64,000 bases of DNA, from assembly GCA_024403415.1 (NCBI GenBank), contig JAKSRY010000009.1, positions 1-64,000 of the forward strand, given 5' to 3'. Each line of letters opens with the position of its first letter. Position 1 is the first letter of the stretch. The notes below the pieces were generated by a model, which did no database searches, was not told the origin of the DNA, and saw nothing but the letters and a program-made list of their open reading frames with translations. Position numbers and translations under genes: made by a program. This DNA comes from Lachnospiraceae bacterium (lineage in GTDB: Bacteria; Bacillota; Clostridia; Lachnospirales; Lachnospiraceae). Below, piece after piece: positions 46,323 to 56,490 of the stretch.

Positions 46323-46739
46323 TCACTTATCAAAAGCCACATTTATCTGAATCCCGGATATATCCTCCGAGGTTCCCTGATCTTTACATCGATTAGCTTC
46401 GCTTCTGATAAGATTTTCAATATTACTCTTACCATATGTATCAATAGTAAGGTACAATTCAAACAGTTCTTTAAGCCTTTCCTCTGTTTCCCAGGCACCG
46501 AGTTGATTTATAGTCTCAATAGTAAGAGTGACGGAAGAATCATCATCCGACTGCCCCAATATATAATCTGTTCTTACATCAAAGAATTCTGACAGATTAC
46601 ACAAAGTTTCAAAATCCGGCTTTCTTTTACCGACTTCCCACATGGCAATAGTGCCTTTTGAAACACCCAATTCACTTGCCAAAGATACCTGTGTGTATCC
46701 TTTTTTCTTTCGTAATTCTTTTAATCTATCGCCAAACAT
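46323..46739 (-). CDS. XRE-family transcriptional regulator
   Basis: 138 residues. The HTH occupies residues 1-62 (FGDRLKELRKKKGYTQVSLASELGVSKGTIAMWEVGKRKPDF), as in phage-type repressors. The helical C-terminus (LKELFELYLTIDTYGKSNIENLI) may dimerise. No phage genes are nearby. It lies at the edge of the accessory island, with a 360-bp AT-rich upstream region. Confidence 0.85.
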   Translation of the reverse strand: MFGDRLKELRKKKGYTQVSLASELGVSKGTIAMWEVGKRKPDFETLCNLSEFFDVRTDYILGQSDDDSSVTLTIETINQLGAWETEERLKELFELYLTIDTYGKSNIENLIRSEANRCKDQGTSEDISGIQINVAFDK

Positions 46740-47008
46740 ATTAATTCTCCATCAATGCGCAAAAACACACACTCATCATAGCACACTCTGTGAGAAAAGA
46801 AAACTCTTTTTTTAATATTTTTACTATATTTTATAACATTATGTGAGATTTCATATTAACTTCTATATCCGACTATGCTAAAGTTATGGTGTAGTTAATG
46901 AAAATCCTTCTACGGAGGCCCTGCTCCATCGCCAGGGAATCAGAGTCAATCAAAGTAAATATAAGACAAATATAGAGTCAATCAGAGTCAAACACCGACA
47001 TCACATCA
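46740..47008. other. intergenic region upstream of the XRE gene
   Basis: AT-rich. A TATGAT box about 35 bp before the XRE gene could be its -10, but the -35 is poor. CTCACA repeats nearby might be operator sites. Near 46950-46992 a short GAGTCAATCA-type motif occurs several times in direct orientation. No gene is seen. Confidence 0.4.
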
Positions 47009-47055
47009 ATAAAAACGGCATAGTCCAGTAATTATAATCACTAAACTATGCCGTT
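47009..47055 (-). terminator. terminator of the vWA lipoprotein gene
   Basis: Perfect 11-bp stem AACGGCATAGT/ACTATGCCGTT with a 20-base loop and a T-rich tail on the minus strand, 46 bp after the stop codon. Confidence 0.85.
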
Positions 47056-47100
47056 TCTCTTAAGAATTAAAAATCCCTAATTTGTACCGCCTAATGTAGC

Positions 47101-48843
47101 CTATCTTCTCTTATAGATAATCATCTCAAGAAGTTCTACGAATTCCTTCTGGTATTCATCAAGTCTGTCCATCTCTTCAAGTTTTTCAATAATATCTTCA
47201 ATAGCCTCTTCAGGAGATACATCTACAAGATATTCGCTGTTTCTTAATGCAAGAGAGCATTCTGCAACCGAACTTGCAAATACAAATCTGTCATCAGGTC
47301 TTCTTGTATAGTTGTCAGCGTCGATGGGAAATTCAAGATATCTTGATGAATCACTATCTATATCTTTGTAAGCAACAGAAACCGTGCAGTACTCATCCTG
47401 TGCCTTACCCTTTTCTGTAAGTTCATTATCCTGATATTTAAGATCGCTGTCTGAATTTTTGTCATCTGCAAGCTTTATTTCATAAATAGCTGTTACTTCG
47501 TGTCCTGCTCCAAGTTCACCGCCGTCCTTGGTATCATCCTTGAAATCCTGCGCTGCCAAAGCTCTGTTTTCATATCCAACAAGACGATATTCTGAAACAA
47601 GTGCAGGATTAAATTCTACCTGGAGTTTAACATCCTTAGCTACTGTAACCATGTTCTGCATCATTTCATCAACAAAGACTTTCTTTGCTTCACCGATTGT
47701 ATCAATATATGCGTAGTTACCGTTTCCGCAGTCAGCAAGTGTTTCCATCTTTGTATCTTTATAATTACGCATTCCAAAACCAAGAACTGAAAGGAAAACT
47801 CCTGATTCTTTTTCTTTCTTAATAAGATCTTCAAGTTCTGACTGTGAAGTAAGTCCGACATTGAAATCACCATCTGAACAGATAATAACTCTGTTTACTC
47901 CGTCTTCAATGAAGTTCTTCTCTGCAAGTTCATAAGCAAGCTTAATTCCATCACCACCATTAGTAGATCCACCGGCCTTAAGTCTGTTAAAGGCTCTCAT
48001 AATTCTTCTGTGAGAATCTCCAAATTCTGAGTCAAGAACTACATCTGTGCCACTTGCATAAGTAACTATTGAAATACGATCATTTTCGCCGAACTGATCA
48101 ACAAGCATTTCCATAGAACTCTGGATGAGTGGAAGTTTATTGGCACTCTTCATTGAGCCGGATACATCAATAAGAAATACTATATTGCTGTCAGGTCTTT
48201 TTTCAGGCTGCATATCCTTTGTATTAATTCCAAGAACCATTAGTTTGCTGTCCCTGTTCCAAGGGCAGTCGCTTATTGTTGCATTAACACCAAATATATC
48301 CTTTCCTGATGGCTGGTCATAATTATATGTAAAATAGTTAACCATCTCTTCTGTTCTTATAGCTCCGGTTGGAATTTCTCCCAATCTGTATCCATCGTCT
48401 ACAAATCTTCTGAAATTTGAATAACTTGCTGTATCCACATCAGCAGCAAAGGTTGAAAGAGGATTAGTCTTTGCATCAGAAAAACCATTCTCCTTGATTA
48501 CTGAATATTCTTCATTATCATTGTAAGAATGTCCATAATAATCATCGTAAATTGAGGTCTCACATTCTTCCTGATAACTTGGTGCTGTATCTCTAAAGAC
48601 ATCAGTCTTATTATTGGATCCATTATATTCAATATCATAAGCTTCTTCGCAAGTTGCTTCTGTTTCAGTAGGATATTCGTATTCGGGACTGGTTTCAACA
48701 AATATATTGTTAGCTTCCTTTTCTGTCATTATCTCTTCTGCAACAGTTGCTCTTGCCGCCTCAGTTTCGCTATTTCCACATCCGGTAAGAAGTGATGCTA
48801 CCATAATTCCTGTAATTAATCTTCCAAGTGTTTTCTTTTTCAT
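47101..48843 (-). CDS. YfbK-like lipoprotein with von Willebrand factor A domain
   Basis: 580 residues. Lipoprotein signal peptide with the lipobox LLTGC, then a Glu/Tyr/Ser-rich stretch. An N-terminal YfbK domain follows (NPLSTFAADVDTASYSNFRRF, YFTYNY). The vWA domain has a complete MIDAS: FLIDVSGSMKS (DxSxS, about residue 224), a Thr in SGGSTNGGDG and an Asp in ICSDGDFNVG. A C-terminal YfbK/DUF3520-type domain ends it. It should bind a divalent metal and protein ligands outside the membrane; the partner is unknown. Single gene with its own terminator. Confidence 0.88.
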   Translation of the reverse strand: MKKKTLGRLITGIMVASLLTGCGNSETEAARATVAEEIMTEKEANNIFVETSPEYEYPTETEATCEEAYDIEYNGSNNKTDVFRDTAPSYQEECETSIYDDYYGHSYNDNEEYSVIKENGFSDAKTNPLSTFAADVDTASYSNFRRFVDDGYRLGEIPTGAIRTEEMVNYFTYNYDQPSGKDIFGVNATISDCPWNRDSKLMVLGINTKDMQPEKRPDSNIVFLIDVSGSMKSANKLPLIQSSMEMLVDQFGENDRISIVTYASGTDVVLDSEFGDSHRRIMRAFNRLKAGGSTNGGDGIKLAYELAEKNFIEDGVNRVIICSDGDFNVGLTSQSELEDLIKKEKESGVFLSVLGFGMRNYKDTKMETLADCGNGNYAYIDTIGEAKKVFVDEMMQNMVTVAKDVKLQVEFNPALVSEYRLVGYENRALAAQDFKDDTKDGGELGAGHEVTAIYEIKLADDKNSDSDLKYQDNELTEKGKAQDEYCTVSVAYKDIDSDSSRYLEFPIDADNYTRRPDDRFVFASSVAECSLALRNSEYLVDVSPEEAIEDIIEKLEEMDRLDEYQKEFVELLEMIIYKRR

Positions 48844-49069
48844 AATTTTCTCCTTCTGCCAGTTAATCCTTTGAAAGTCTTTTTCGACTTTTGCAGTTCT
48901 GTAAGGTCCTGCTTATTGTTTCAATGTTTCAATTTCATATTCATTTTCAACCGGTTTATTCAGACCTGCTTTTCAGCTGTCTGATATAGATACGAAGGAG
49001 GATTTAGATATTTATGGTAAAAATTAAAAATTTTTTAATATTTTTTATTTTTCTTGGCTCCCCAATGTA

Positions 49070-49112
49070 AAAAAGCATCGAAAAGCTTGATTTTACGCCT
49101 TTCGATGCTTTA
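49070..49112 (-). terminator. terminator of the YcxB-like gene
   Basis: 12-bp stem AAAGCATCGAAA/TTTCGATGCTTT; on the minus strand the stem ends in a run of T. It begins 8 bp after the stop codon. Confidence 0.85.
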
Positions 49113-49120
49113 ATTCATTC

Positions 49121-49699
49121 CTACAAAGCTTTGCAACCCTTCCTGTTAAGCAAAGCAATCAGTTCATCTTTACTTCCTATCTTGTAACCGTCATTATGTA
49201 CCAACAAAAATCTTTTGCCACCAGTATCTTTTGCCTCAAATTCAATGCTGATGGAATCATTCTTCTCAACATAATTAACACAGGTTTCATATTCCAGTGT
49301 TGAGTCTGTTTTTATTCCATCCTTTTCTGAAGAAACCAATATAATATCTTCTCTAAACTCCATATGTCTTGCGGATGCATTTTTGTATCTCTTATTATAG
49401 AATCTCCTGGAAAGAAGTCTGATTGTAATAATACTGAAAATAAGTAATACAATGCCCAGTACCAAATCTAAAAAGATAATCAGTATTGTCATCCAACCAT
49501 CAGCATCAAGTTTTCCATCGCTCCATATGGACTTAAACCACTCAAAATTCTTGTAAATCATTTTATAGGCGCTATACAAGGAAAAAATACCTATACCGGC
49601 AAGTATTATCCTGAATATCCAGAACTTGACACTCCTTTTTAGTCCGTCATACAACAGTCTGACATCATCATATGTATATTTTGTTTCATTTATTATCAT
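49121..49699 (-). CDS. YcxB-like membrane protein
   Basis: 192 residues. Two transmembrane helices (about 25-45 and 70-95) precede a soluble C-terminal domain (REDIILVSSEKDGIKTDSTLEYETCVNYVEKND, read in parts) that resembles the YcxB-like domain seen in many Firmicutes membrane proteins. Function unknown. The start is ambiguous: a GTG at 49720 overlaps the tex stop by 4 bp, while ATG 49699 has GAGAGG about 13 bases upstream. I use the ATG. It is the second gene after tex. Confidence 0.7.
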   Translation of the reverse strand: MIINETKYTYDDVRLLYDGLKRSVKFWIFRIILAGIGIFSLYSAYKMIYKNFEWFKSIWSDGKLDADGWMTILIIFLDLVLGIVLLIFSIITIRLLSRRFYNKRYKNASARHMEFREDIILVSSEKDGIKTDSTLEYETCVNYVEKNDSISIEFEAKDTGGKRFLLVHNDGYKIGSKDELIALLNRKGCKAL

Positions 49700-49716
49700 T
49701 TCGTTCAGCCATCCTC

Positions 49717-51873
49717 TCACATTTTCATAGTGAGTGCTATTCTCTTTTTCTTCTCATCAATTTCCATGACTTTTACTTCAACAATATCTCCGACAGATAC
49801 AACCTCAAGTGGATGCTTGATGAATTTATTGCTCATCTGAGAGATATGAACAAGACCATCCTGATGGACTCCGATGTCAACAAATGCTCCAAAATCTATA
49901 ACATTACGAACGGTTCCCTTAAGTATCATACCAGGCTTAAGATCTGACAATTCCATAACATCACTTCTTAATATTGGCTTTGGAGATTCATCTCTTGGAT
50001 CTCGTCCCGGTTTTTCGAGTTCCTTTACAATATCTGAGAGAGTTATCTCACCAACACCAAGCTCTGCTGCAAGTTTATTTTTATCCGAAATAAGCTCATA
50101 CATCTTTTGAATGCCGGGAGCTCCCTTTGATGCGTTTTCTTTATCGAGAGTAATCCCAAACTTATTAAGAAGACCGGTTGCCGCATCATAGGATTCCGGA
50201 TGAACACCTGTGGCATCAAGAGGATTGGTACCATCTAAAATTCTCATAAAGCCTGCACACTGTTCGTAGGCTTTGGGTCCTAACTTTTCAACCTTTAATA
50301 ATTCCTTTCGACTGCGAAAACGTCCGTTAGCCTCACGGTATTTGACAATATTACTTGCAAGTGTTTTATTAATTCCTGCTATATATGAAAGCAGTGGTGC
50401 TGAAGCAGTATTCAAATCCACTCCAACCTTGTTAACACTTGCTTCAACTACTCCTTCAAGTGTAGTTGCAAGCTTCTTTTGATCACAGTCATGCTGATAC
50501 TGTCCTACTCCGATTGACTTTGGATCAATTTTAACAAGTTCTGCAAGAGGGTCCTGAAGTCTTCTTGCTATTGAAGCAGCAGATCTTTGTCCAACATCAA
50601 AATTAGGAAATTCTTCGGTTGCAAGTTTACTTGCAGAATATACAGATGCTCCGGCTTCATTCACAATAACATACTGAAGTGAACCGCCGAGCTCCTTAAT
50701 CAAATCAACAATAACCGTCTCAGATTCTCTTGATGCAGTTCCATTTCCTACCGAAATAACATCAACCTTATATTTAGAAATAAGTTTTTTGAGTTCTGCT
50801 TTAGCTTCCTCGACCTTATTTTGAGGCGCTGTTGGATAAATAACTTTAGTATCAAGCACCTTACCTGTTGGATCAACTACAGCAAGTTTACATCCTGTTC
50901 TAAACGCGGGATCCCATCCAAGAACAACCTTTCCAACAATCGGCGGCTGCAAGAGAAGCTGTTCAAGATTTTTGCCAAATACATTTATAGCTCCATCTTC
51001 TGCTGTTTCTGTCAAAGCATTTCTTATATCTCTTTCGATAGAAGGCGCTATCAGTCTCTCATAGGAATCTTCAACAGCTTCCTTAAGAGCTTGTGCAGTA
51101 TTTGGATTTTCCTTAACAATAACCTGTTTGTTAAGATACTTAATAATTTCCTCCTCAGGGGCCTTTATTTTTACATTAAGTATCTTTTCAGTTTCACCCC
51201 TGTTAAGTGCAAGTATTCTGTGACCTACAAGCTTCTTTATCGGTTCCTCATAATGATAGTACATTTCATATACTGATTCTGCCTTATCATCTTTAGCCTC
51301 AGAAGTAACCATTCCTGATTCAGTTGTCAGTTTTCTTATATAGGTTCTATAGTCAGCATTATCAGAAATTATCTCTGCGATAATATCTTTTGCGCCATCA
51401 ATAGCATCTTTAACATTGTTAACCTCCTTATCAGGATTAACAAAAGGTGCTGCCTCTTCCTCAAGAGACTTATCTGTCATCTGCAACATAATAATGGTTG
51501 CAAGATTTTCAAGACCTTTTTCTTTTGCTATGGTTGCACGCGTTCTTCTCTTTGGCTTGTATGGTCTGTATATATCTTCAAGAGCAACCATAGTCATTGC
51601 ATTTTCTATCTGTTCTTTCAGCTCATCCGTAAGCTTTCCCTGCTCTTCAATCGAAGAAAGAATAGTTTCCTTACGTTCACTAAGTCCTCTTAAATATTTA
51701 AGACGCTCATCAAGATTACGTAATTGTTCATCATCAAGAGTACCGGTAGCTTCTTTTCTATATCTTGCAATAAAAGGAATTGTATTCCCCTCGTCAATAA
51801 GCTTTACAGCTGCTTCAACCTGCCATTTCTTAACATTCAATTCATTCGTAATCTGTGCAATAATGTCTAACAC
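49717..51873 (-). CDS. tex: Tex-family RNA-binding protein
   Basis: Transcription accessory protein related to eukaryotic Spt6. 718 residues: N-terminal helical region (FIARYRKEATGTLDDEQLRNLDERL), YqgF/RuvC-like domain (ILGWDPAFRTGCKLAVVD-type, VISVGNGTASRE), helix-hairpin-helix repeats (LNTASAPLLSYIAGINKTLA) and a C-terminal S1 domain (GMILKGTVRNVIDFGAFVDIGVHQDGLVH, read in parts). Near full family length. Downstream YcxB-like gene is coupled by overlap or near overlap. Confidence 0.95.
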   Translation of the reverse strand: MLDIIAQITNELNVKKWQVEAAVKLIDEGNTIPFIARYRKEATGTLDDEQLRNLDERLKYLRGLSERKETILSSIEEQGKLTDELKEQIENAMTMVALEDIYRPYKPKRRTRATIAKEKGLENLATIIMLQMTDKSLEEEAAPFVNPDKEVNNVKDAIDGAKDIIAEIISDNADYRTYIRKLTTESGMVTSEAKDDKAESVYEMYYHYEEPIKKLVGHRILALNRGETEKILNVKIKAPEEEIIKYLNKQVIVKENPNTAQALKEAVEDSYERLIAPSIERDIRNALTETAEDGAINVFGKNLEQLLLQPPIVGKVVLGWDPAFRTGCKLAVVDPTGKVLDTKVIYPTAPQNKVEEAKAELKKLISKYKVDVISVGNGTASRESETVIVDLIKELGGSLQYVIVNEAGASVYSASKLATEEFPNFDVGQRSAASIARRLQDPLAELVKIDPKSIGVGQYQHDCDQKKLATTLEGVVEASVNKVGVDLNTASAPLLSYIAGINKTLASNIVKYREANGRFRSRKELLKVEKLGPKAYEQCAGFMRILDGTNPLDATGVHPESYDAATGLLNKFGITLDKENASKGAPGIQKMYELISDKNKLAAELGVGEITLSDIVKELEKPGRDPRDESPKPILRSDVMELSDLKPGMILKGTVRNVIDFGAFVDIGVHQDGLVHISQMSNKFIKHPLEVVSVGDIVEVKVMEIDEKKKRIALTMKM

Positions 51874-51983
51874 TTCGTTTCCTCTTTCTTAACTCATTCA
51901 AAAATAATTACTAATCTATATGATTCGATTCAATCATTTCTTCTGATAAAAATATTCTTTCTCATATAAACGAATTTGTTCAA

Positions 51984-52334
51984 TTAATCTGACTTCTCTT
52001 CGTCAGTGAGTCTGTTCTTTTTCAATATAGTAAAATGAGCTACAATTGCTGATACTATAACAGGTATAGCCCATCCATAATCGAAAATAATGCTTACTGC
52101 AGACACCTGACTAAAATCAATCCCGGTATCAATAAATTTTGATTTTGCAAGTATTCCAAGCAAAGCTATAAGGACACCCACCATTGTACAGGCACCTACT
52201 ACTTTGGAATACTTAATAACTGCTTCTTCCTTATACCTGTCAAAAAGTCTTGGATCTGATCCATCCTTCTTAATAAGTAATCTCAATGCATAATATAATA
52301 AAATTGCTACTACAATGATATCAAATGCTTCCAT
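51984..52334 (-). CDS. small membrane protein, uncharacterised
   Basis: 116 residues with three hydrophobic helices (residues about 4-20, 45-65 and 85-103) and charged ends; the C-terminus is KKNRLTDEEKSD. I do not recognise the family. It lies alone between tex and a mutarotase-like gene. The start ATG has GAGAGGAAATA upstream. Confidence 0.65.
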   Translation of the reverse strand: MEAFDIIVVAILLYYALRLLIKKDGSDPRLFDRYKEEAVIKYSKVVGACTMVGVLIALLGILAKSKFIDTGIDFSQVSAVSIIFDYGWAIPVIVSAIVAHFTILKKNRLTDEEKSD

Positions 52335-52413
52335 CTGTATTTCCTCTCCACTTTTATATTAATGTCCTTTTTAACTCTGTTAATCGGCTAATCTCTTATT
52401 TCACCATAATTGG

Positions 52414-52860
52414 TTAAAAATGAAATCCTTCTGACCAGTCATCTTCATCATAGGCCAGATTATCATTATAATCTGAAGATCCTTCAATCATATCAAGAAT
52501 ATTGTAATCGCTATACTCCTCATCAAGCGGACTTTTGTCAAGTAATACCCCCAGCCTCTTAACAGGTGCCCACCAGTTTGTTGTATCTCGAAGTTCAGTT
52601 GGCACATCCTTTCTTCTTTGCTTTATCAGAAGATTTTTGCTGTCAAGATATGCTGACATTTTACTCATATCTTCAGCAAAGTTATTACCTTTATATTCAA
52701 AAGTCATAAATATAAGATCATTCAGTGCAAAATATAACTGCTTTCTGACTCCACACAACCACAATACCTTTTTTGTTTCATCATCGGGATTAAGTGCTCC
52801 CTTAAGAAACTCTTCCCGTTCTTTTTCAACAATATACATTATTTCCGCTACTCTTTTCAT
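52414..52860 (-). CDS. L-rhamnose mutarotase-like protein
   Basis: 148 residues. Residues 1-100 resemble the RhaM fold (dimeric alpha-beta barrel): KRVAEIMYIVEKEREEFLK, CGVRKQLYFALNDLIFMTFEYKG, and TTNWWAPVKRLG in place of the family's WW motif. RhaM interconverts L-rhamnose anomers. An acidic tail of about 40 residues (DYNDNLAYDEDDWSE) is extra. No rhamnose genes lie near, so the sugar is unknown and the call rests on pattern likeness only. Start ATG with AGGAGGTAAC upstream. Confidence 0.45.
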   Translation of the reverse strand: MKRVAEIMYIVEKEREEFLKGALNPDDETKKVLWLCGVRKQLYFALNDLIFMTFEYKGNNFAEDMSKMSAYLDSKNLLIKQRRKDVPTELRDTTNWWAPVKRLGVLLDKSPLDEEYSDYNILDMIEGSSDYNDNLAYDEDDWSEGFHF

Positions 52861-52874
52861 AGTTACCTCCTATA

Positions 52875-53786
52875 TTATTGTGTTACCAGCTCATAACCTT
52901 CCAAAGGCTGAATAGATGCAACTATATCATCAAGATCTTCTTTGAAAGTCTCATAGACAGTTCGCTGTTCCTTTGTTCCTGCATCTTCCGGCATGTAATA
53001 GTTGTATAGATATACTGACAAATATATTTCTTCACCTGTATCCTTGGATATAAGCTTGCCAATCTTTATTTCATCTTCTGAATCCTGATGTTCATAATCG
53101 CTAAAATCAATACGCATAAGATAAACTTCTGAACCTCCCTCAACATTCAGATAAAAAGCATTGTAATCAATCCCATACCAAACGTCCACAGCCCCTATCC
53201 ACTTATCAGGCAAAGTAACTTCATAACATTTATTGCTAAACTGCGCATCATCAATCGCTGCTTTATAAAGCATATAATATAATCCTCTATGCAGTTTTGA
53301 GTAAGAAGACGGAAAGTTATTTGAACCATGCGCACTTATCTTCCTGCCATCTGAAAGAACGCATTCAAAAGTGAATGAGGTTCCATCAAGAATATCCGGA
53401 GGATTGGCTCCTGCAAAACCATCCCATGAAATGATATCTGCTTCACCAAGCATATGCTGAACTTCCTTTAATAAATCTTCTCCGCCTGTTATCTCTCTTG
53501 CGATTTGAAGTTTTCCATCCTCACGTGCATAATACTCGCATCCCATTACCAGACGTATACCATCTTCAGTCCTGTATCCGGCTATTACGTCCTCTACTGC
53601 TGCCATACCGCTTTCCTTAAAAATAAAGGATTCAAAATCAACATCGCCCTTTACTGAAGATGTTCCGCCATTGTCGGGCGCTATATTATTCTTCCTTGTT
53701 ATTTCAAAATTATTTTTGATGCCACAGCCAACCAGTCCACAGATAACCACTGCCATTACTATTAAAAATATAGTCATCTTTTTCAT
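52875..53786 (-). CDS. lipoprotein, uncharacterised
   Basis: 303 residues. Signal peptide with a lipobox ending GLVGC (Cys about 21), so probably anchored outside the membrane. The remainder is a mixed alpha/beta domain without a recognised family; a stretch near ISAHGSNNFPSSYSKLHRGLYYML is notable for being well conserved-looking. It lies 14 bp before the mutarotase-like gene, so the two may be co-transcribed. Confidence 0.65.
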   Translation of the reverse strand: MKKMTIFLIVMAVVICGLVGCGIKNNFEITRKNNIAPDNGGTSSVKGDVDFESFIFKESGMAAVEDVIAGYRTEDGIRLVMGCEYYAREDGKLQIAREITGGEDLLKEVQHMLGEADIISWDGFAGANPPDILDGTSFTFECVLSDGRKISAHGSNNFPSSYSKLHRGLYYMLYKAAIDDAQFSNKCYEVTLPDKWIGAVDVWYGIDYNAFYLNVEGGSEVYLMRIDFSDYEHQDSEDEIKIGKLISKDTGEEIYLSVYLYNYYMPEDAGTKEQRTVYETFKEDLDDIVASIQPLEGYELVTQ

Positions 53787-53811
53787 TATTCCTGTCTCAT
53801 TCCCAATATAC

Positions 53812-54078
53812 TTAACCCTGTACTACAAGATATCTTCCATCACCAATATCAAATACCTCATCAGCCCCAAGTATTCCCTCTTCGTCAAGATCTTCGGTAT
53901 CGATACCTTCCTCTTCAAAATATTCGATAACTTCATCAACAGAATTCAGAACAACCGCAAAGTTATCCTCAAGAAAATCTCTTGCCTCGTCTATATCCTC
54001 ACATACATTTCCTTTTGGAAATAACTGTTCCTGATTATCCAGGAAACATTTTAATACAACATCATCAAATTCCGGCAT
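53812..54078 (-). CDS. small acidic protein, often mis-annotated as glyoxalase
   Basis: 88 residues, very acidic. MPEFDDVVLKCFLDNQEQLFP, then EARDFLEDNFAVVLNSVDEVIEYFEE and a terminal DGRYLVVQG. I recall a small conserved Lachnospiraceae family of this pattern annotated as glyoxalase without VOC motifs. The start is ATG 54078 rather than the codon at 54096. Function unknown. Confidence 0.6.
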   Translation of the reverse strand: MPEFDDVVLKCFLDNQEQLFPKGNVCEDIDEARDFLEDNFAVVLNSVDEVIEYFEEEGIDTEDLDEEGILGADEVFDIGDGRYLVVQG

Positions 54079-54159
54079 ATTGTCACCCCTTCTCATATTA
54101 TCAAATATTAATGTTCACTATTCATCATAATCATAATAATTACAATTAAATTTGTTCTT

Positions 54160-54873
54160 TTATGATATATTTGTTGCGATTCCAACAGAAACATAATTAT
54201 CGTATATGGCTTTAAGATCCGTTCCTTCTTCTGCATAGTAATATCTGATTCCATCTACCATATATGAGGTCCTGTTCTCATCTATTTTAGTTTCCTTATA
54301 TCTGTCTTTGTAGAACGATTCAGCAGAAACCATTCTGTCTCTCAGCACACCCCCGCACTCTGAAAGAGGGCAGCCCGGAAAATTCACGTTCCATATCTGT
54401 TTAGGTCCCAAAGGCTTATCCAACAATTCTCCCATAATCTCTTTCAGATATCTGTCCGTTGTCTCATGCATATCCGAAAAATCTTCGGAAAAGGCTATCG
54501 CCGGCACTTTCTGAAAAGCCGCTTCAAAGGCTGCTCCTGCCGTCGCTGAATACTGTAAATCTGTTGCAAGATTGTACCCATAATTAATTCCGGAAAATAC
54601 CCAATCGGGTCCACCCGGTACAATATTTAAAACACCTATTCTTATACAGTCTGCAGGCGTTCCATCGCATGCAAAGGCTTTAACTCCGGGCACCGGAAAT
54701 TCAGTCTTCCATGCTTCTATTGAATGTCTCAGTATAATGCTATGCGACATTGCACTCCGCTGGCTTTCCGGAGCAACAACCCAAACCTCTCCAAAATCGG
54801 ATGCAGTTTTTGCAAGTCTGATTATTCCGTCTGAATCAATTCCATCATCATTTGTAATAAGTATTTTTCTCAT
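54160..54873 (-). CDS. surE: 5'/3'-nucleotidase SurE
   Basis: Metal-dependent phosphatase acting on nucleoside 5'- and 3'-monophosphates and short polyphosphates. 237 residues: ILITNDDGIDSDGI with the Asp-Asp metal ligands, VVAPESQRSAMSHSI, FACDGTPADCIRIG and FSGINYGYNLATDLQYSATAGAAFEA. The C-terminus has the usual Tyr-rich strand. It lies between a MATE transporter and a small acidic protein gene. Confidence 0.94.
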   Translation of the reverse strand: MRKILITNDDGIDSDGIIRLAKTASDFGEVWVVAPESQRSAMSHSIILRHSIEAWKTEFPVPGVKAFACDGTPADCIRIGVLNIVPGGPDWVFSGINYGYNLATDLQYSATAGAAFEAAFQKVPAIAFSEDFSDMHETTDRYLKEIMGELLDKPLGPKQIWNVNFPGCPLSECGGVLRDRMVSAESFYKDRYKETKIDENRTSYMVDGIRYYYAEEGTDLKAIYDNYVSVGIATNIS

Positions 54874-54908
54874 ATTCTATCCGTTCTATTACTATTTATT
54901 ATCAGATA

Positions 54909-56246
54909 CTATAGTCTCTTTTTATAACAAACATACCTTATCCAGGTAGTAAGAGCGCTGATAAACCAAACCACACCTACTGACCACCAGATACCCCATA
55001 CACCAATAAATGCAATAGAGGTCATCAATATCGGCACGGTGAATCTTCCAATTATTTCCACAACTCCGTTAATAAGCGCAAACACACCATCTCCCAGGCC
55101 GTTCTGTACTCCGCGAATTACATATATAGCTCCAAGGAATATGTAGAAAAGACTCGTAATTCTAAGTGCTGCTGCTCCCATATCAATTACTGCTGTTTCT
55201 TCTACAAAGATAGAGGTGATGCCTCTGCCAAATATCATCATTATCGGCAACATTATCAGCGAGAAAATCGCCATAAGGAGCATCCCCTTCTTATAACCCT
55301 CATATACTCTGTCAATCTTTTTCGCTCCATAATTCTGACCTGTAAAGGTTGCAAGCGCGGCTCCAAGGGTTCCATATGGCTGATGTATAATCTGCTCTAT
55401 TCTGCTAGTTGCCGTGAACGCACCGACTGCATCCTCTCCAAATGAATTAACTACCTTTTGAAGCGCCATACATGAAATAGCTATTAGCGAAAATTGAAGA
55501 GATAACGGAACTCCGAGTTTAATTGTCTGCTTCATGATTCCCGTATCTATCTTGATATCGTCCCTTGAAAGCTTAAAATATGAATTCTTCTTAAGCGCAT
55601 ACACAATACATCCCAAACCGGAAATGAACTGCGAAATAACCGTGGCAATACCGGCTCCGAGTACTCCCATTTTGAATATATATACAAAAAAGAGATCAAG
55701 ACCGGTATTCAGAATACATGAAAATATAAGGAAATATAATGGTGTTTTAGAATCTCCGAGTGCTCTAAGCATTGAAGATATATAGTTATACAATGATACA
55801 AATATTAAACCCACACACATGGTTCTTATATAGGTTACGGCATCCGGCATTAAAGATATAGGAGTACCTAGCAGGCTAAGAACCGGGCCTGAAAGGAAAA
55901 ATGCTGCCACACCAACCACGAACGGAAACGCAATCATTATATAAGCAGTGTTGGCAATACACTTTTTAACCTTATCAGTATCATTACTTCCAAAATACTG
56001 CGATACAATAATTCCACCACCTGAACCGATTCCATTACAGATTGCAAAGAACAAAAAAGTAACGGAAGAAGTTGTTCCAATAGCTTCAAAGGCTTCTGCT
56101 CCAACACATCTTCCTACAATAATCGAATCTACAAGATTATATACCTGCTGGAATATGTTACCGATTAACATAGGTATTGAGAATTTGATAAGAAGACTTA
56201 TAATATTGCCCTCTGTCATATTAAGCATTTTCTCTGCTTTTTTCAT
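54909..56246 (-). CDS. MATE-family efflux transporter
   Basis: Sodium- or proton-driven exporter of organic cations in the membrane. 445 residues with twelve hydrophobic helices. IISLLIKFSIPMLIGNIFQQVYNLVDSIIVGRC is the typical N-terminus (shown in parts) and IHQPYGTLGAALATFTGQNYGAKK is the family motif of the second half. It runs opposite to pepT, with a shared 240-bp divergent promoter region. Substrate unknown. Confidence 0.92.
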   Translation of the reverse strand: MKKAEKMLNMTEGNIISLLIKFSIPMLIGNIFQQVYNLVDSIIVGRCVGAEAFEAIGTTSSVTFLFFAICNGIGSGGGIIVSQYFGSNDTDKVKKCIANTAYIMIAFPFVVGVAAFFLSGPVLSLLGTPISLMPDAVTYIRTMCVGLIFVSLYNYISSMLRALGDSKTPLYFLIFSCILNTGLDLFFVYIFKMGVLGAGIATVISQFISGLGCIVYALKKNSYFKLSRDDIKIDTGIMKQTIKLGVPLSLQFSLIAISCMALQKVVNSFGEDAVGAFTATSRIEQIIHQPYGTLGAALATFTGQNYGAKKIDRVYEGYKKGMLLMAIFSLIMLPIMMIFGRGITSIFVEETAVIDMGAAALRITSLFYIFLGAIYVIRGVQNGLGDGVFALINGVVEIIGRFTVPILMTSIAFIGVWGIWWSVGVVWFISALTTWIRYVCYKKRL

Positions 56247-56490
56247 TTAATATATCCCGTCCTTCTCATAAAGATGGTTAATCACCATCTTCAATCTGCT
56301 TCATAGTTTAATCATCGTTGGGAATCTTCTTATATGGAAAATAATTGCCTTATTTCATAATATATATGATATAGTAATTTTACAACAAAAGGATGATAAA
56401 AAACAAAGTTGTTTACCATTTTGCTGATATATTACAGCCGATTTCAGTAAAATATTAAAACATATAATAATTTATATAAGGGGTAAAAAT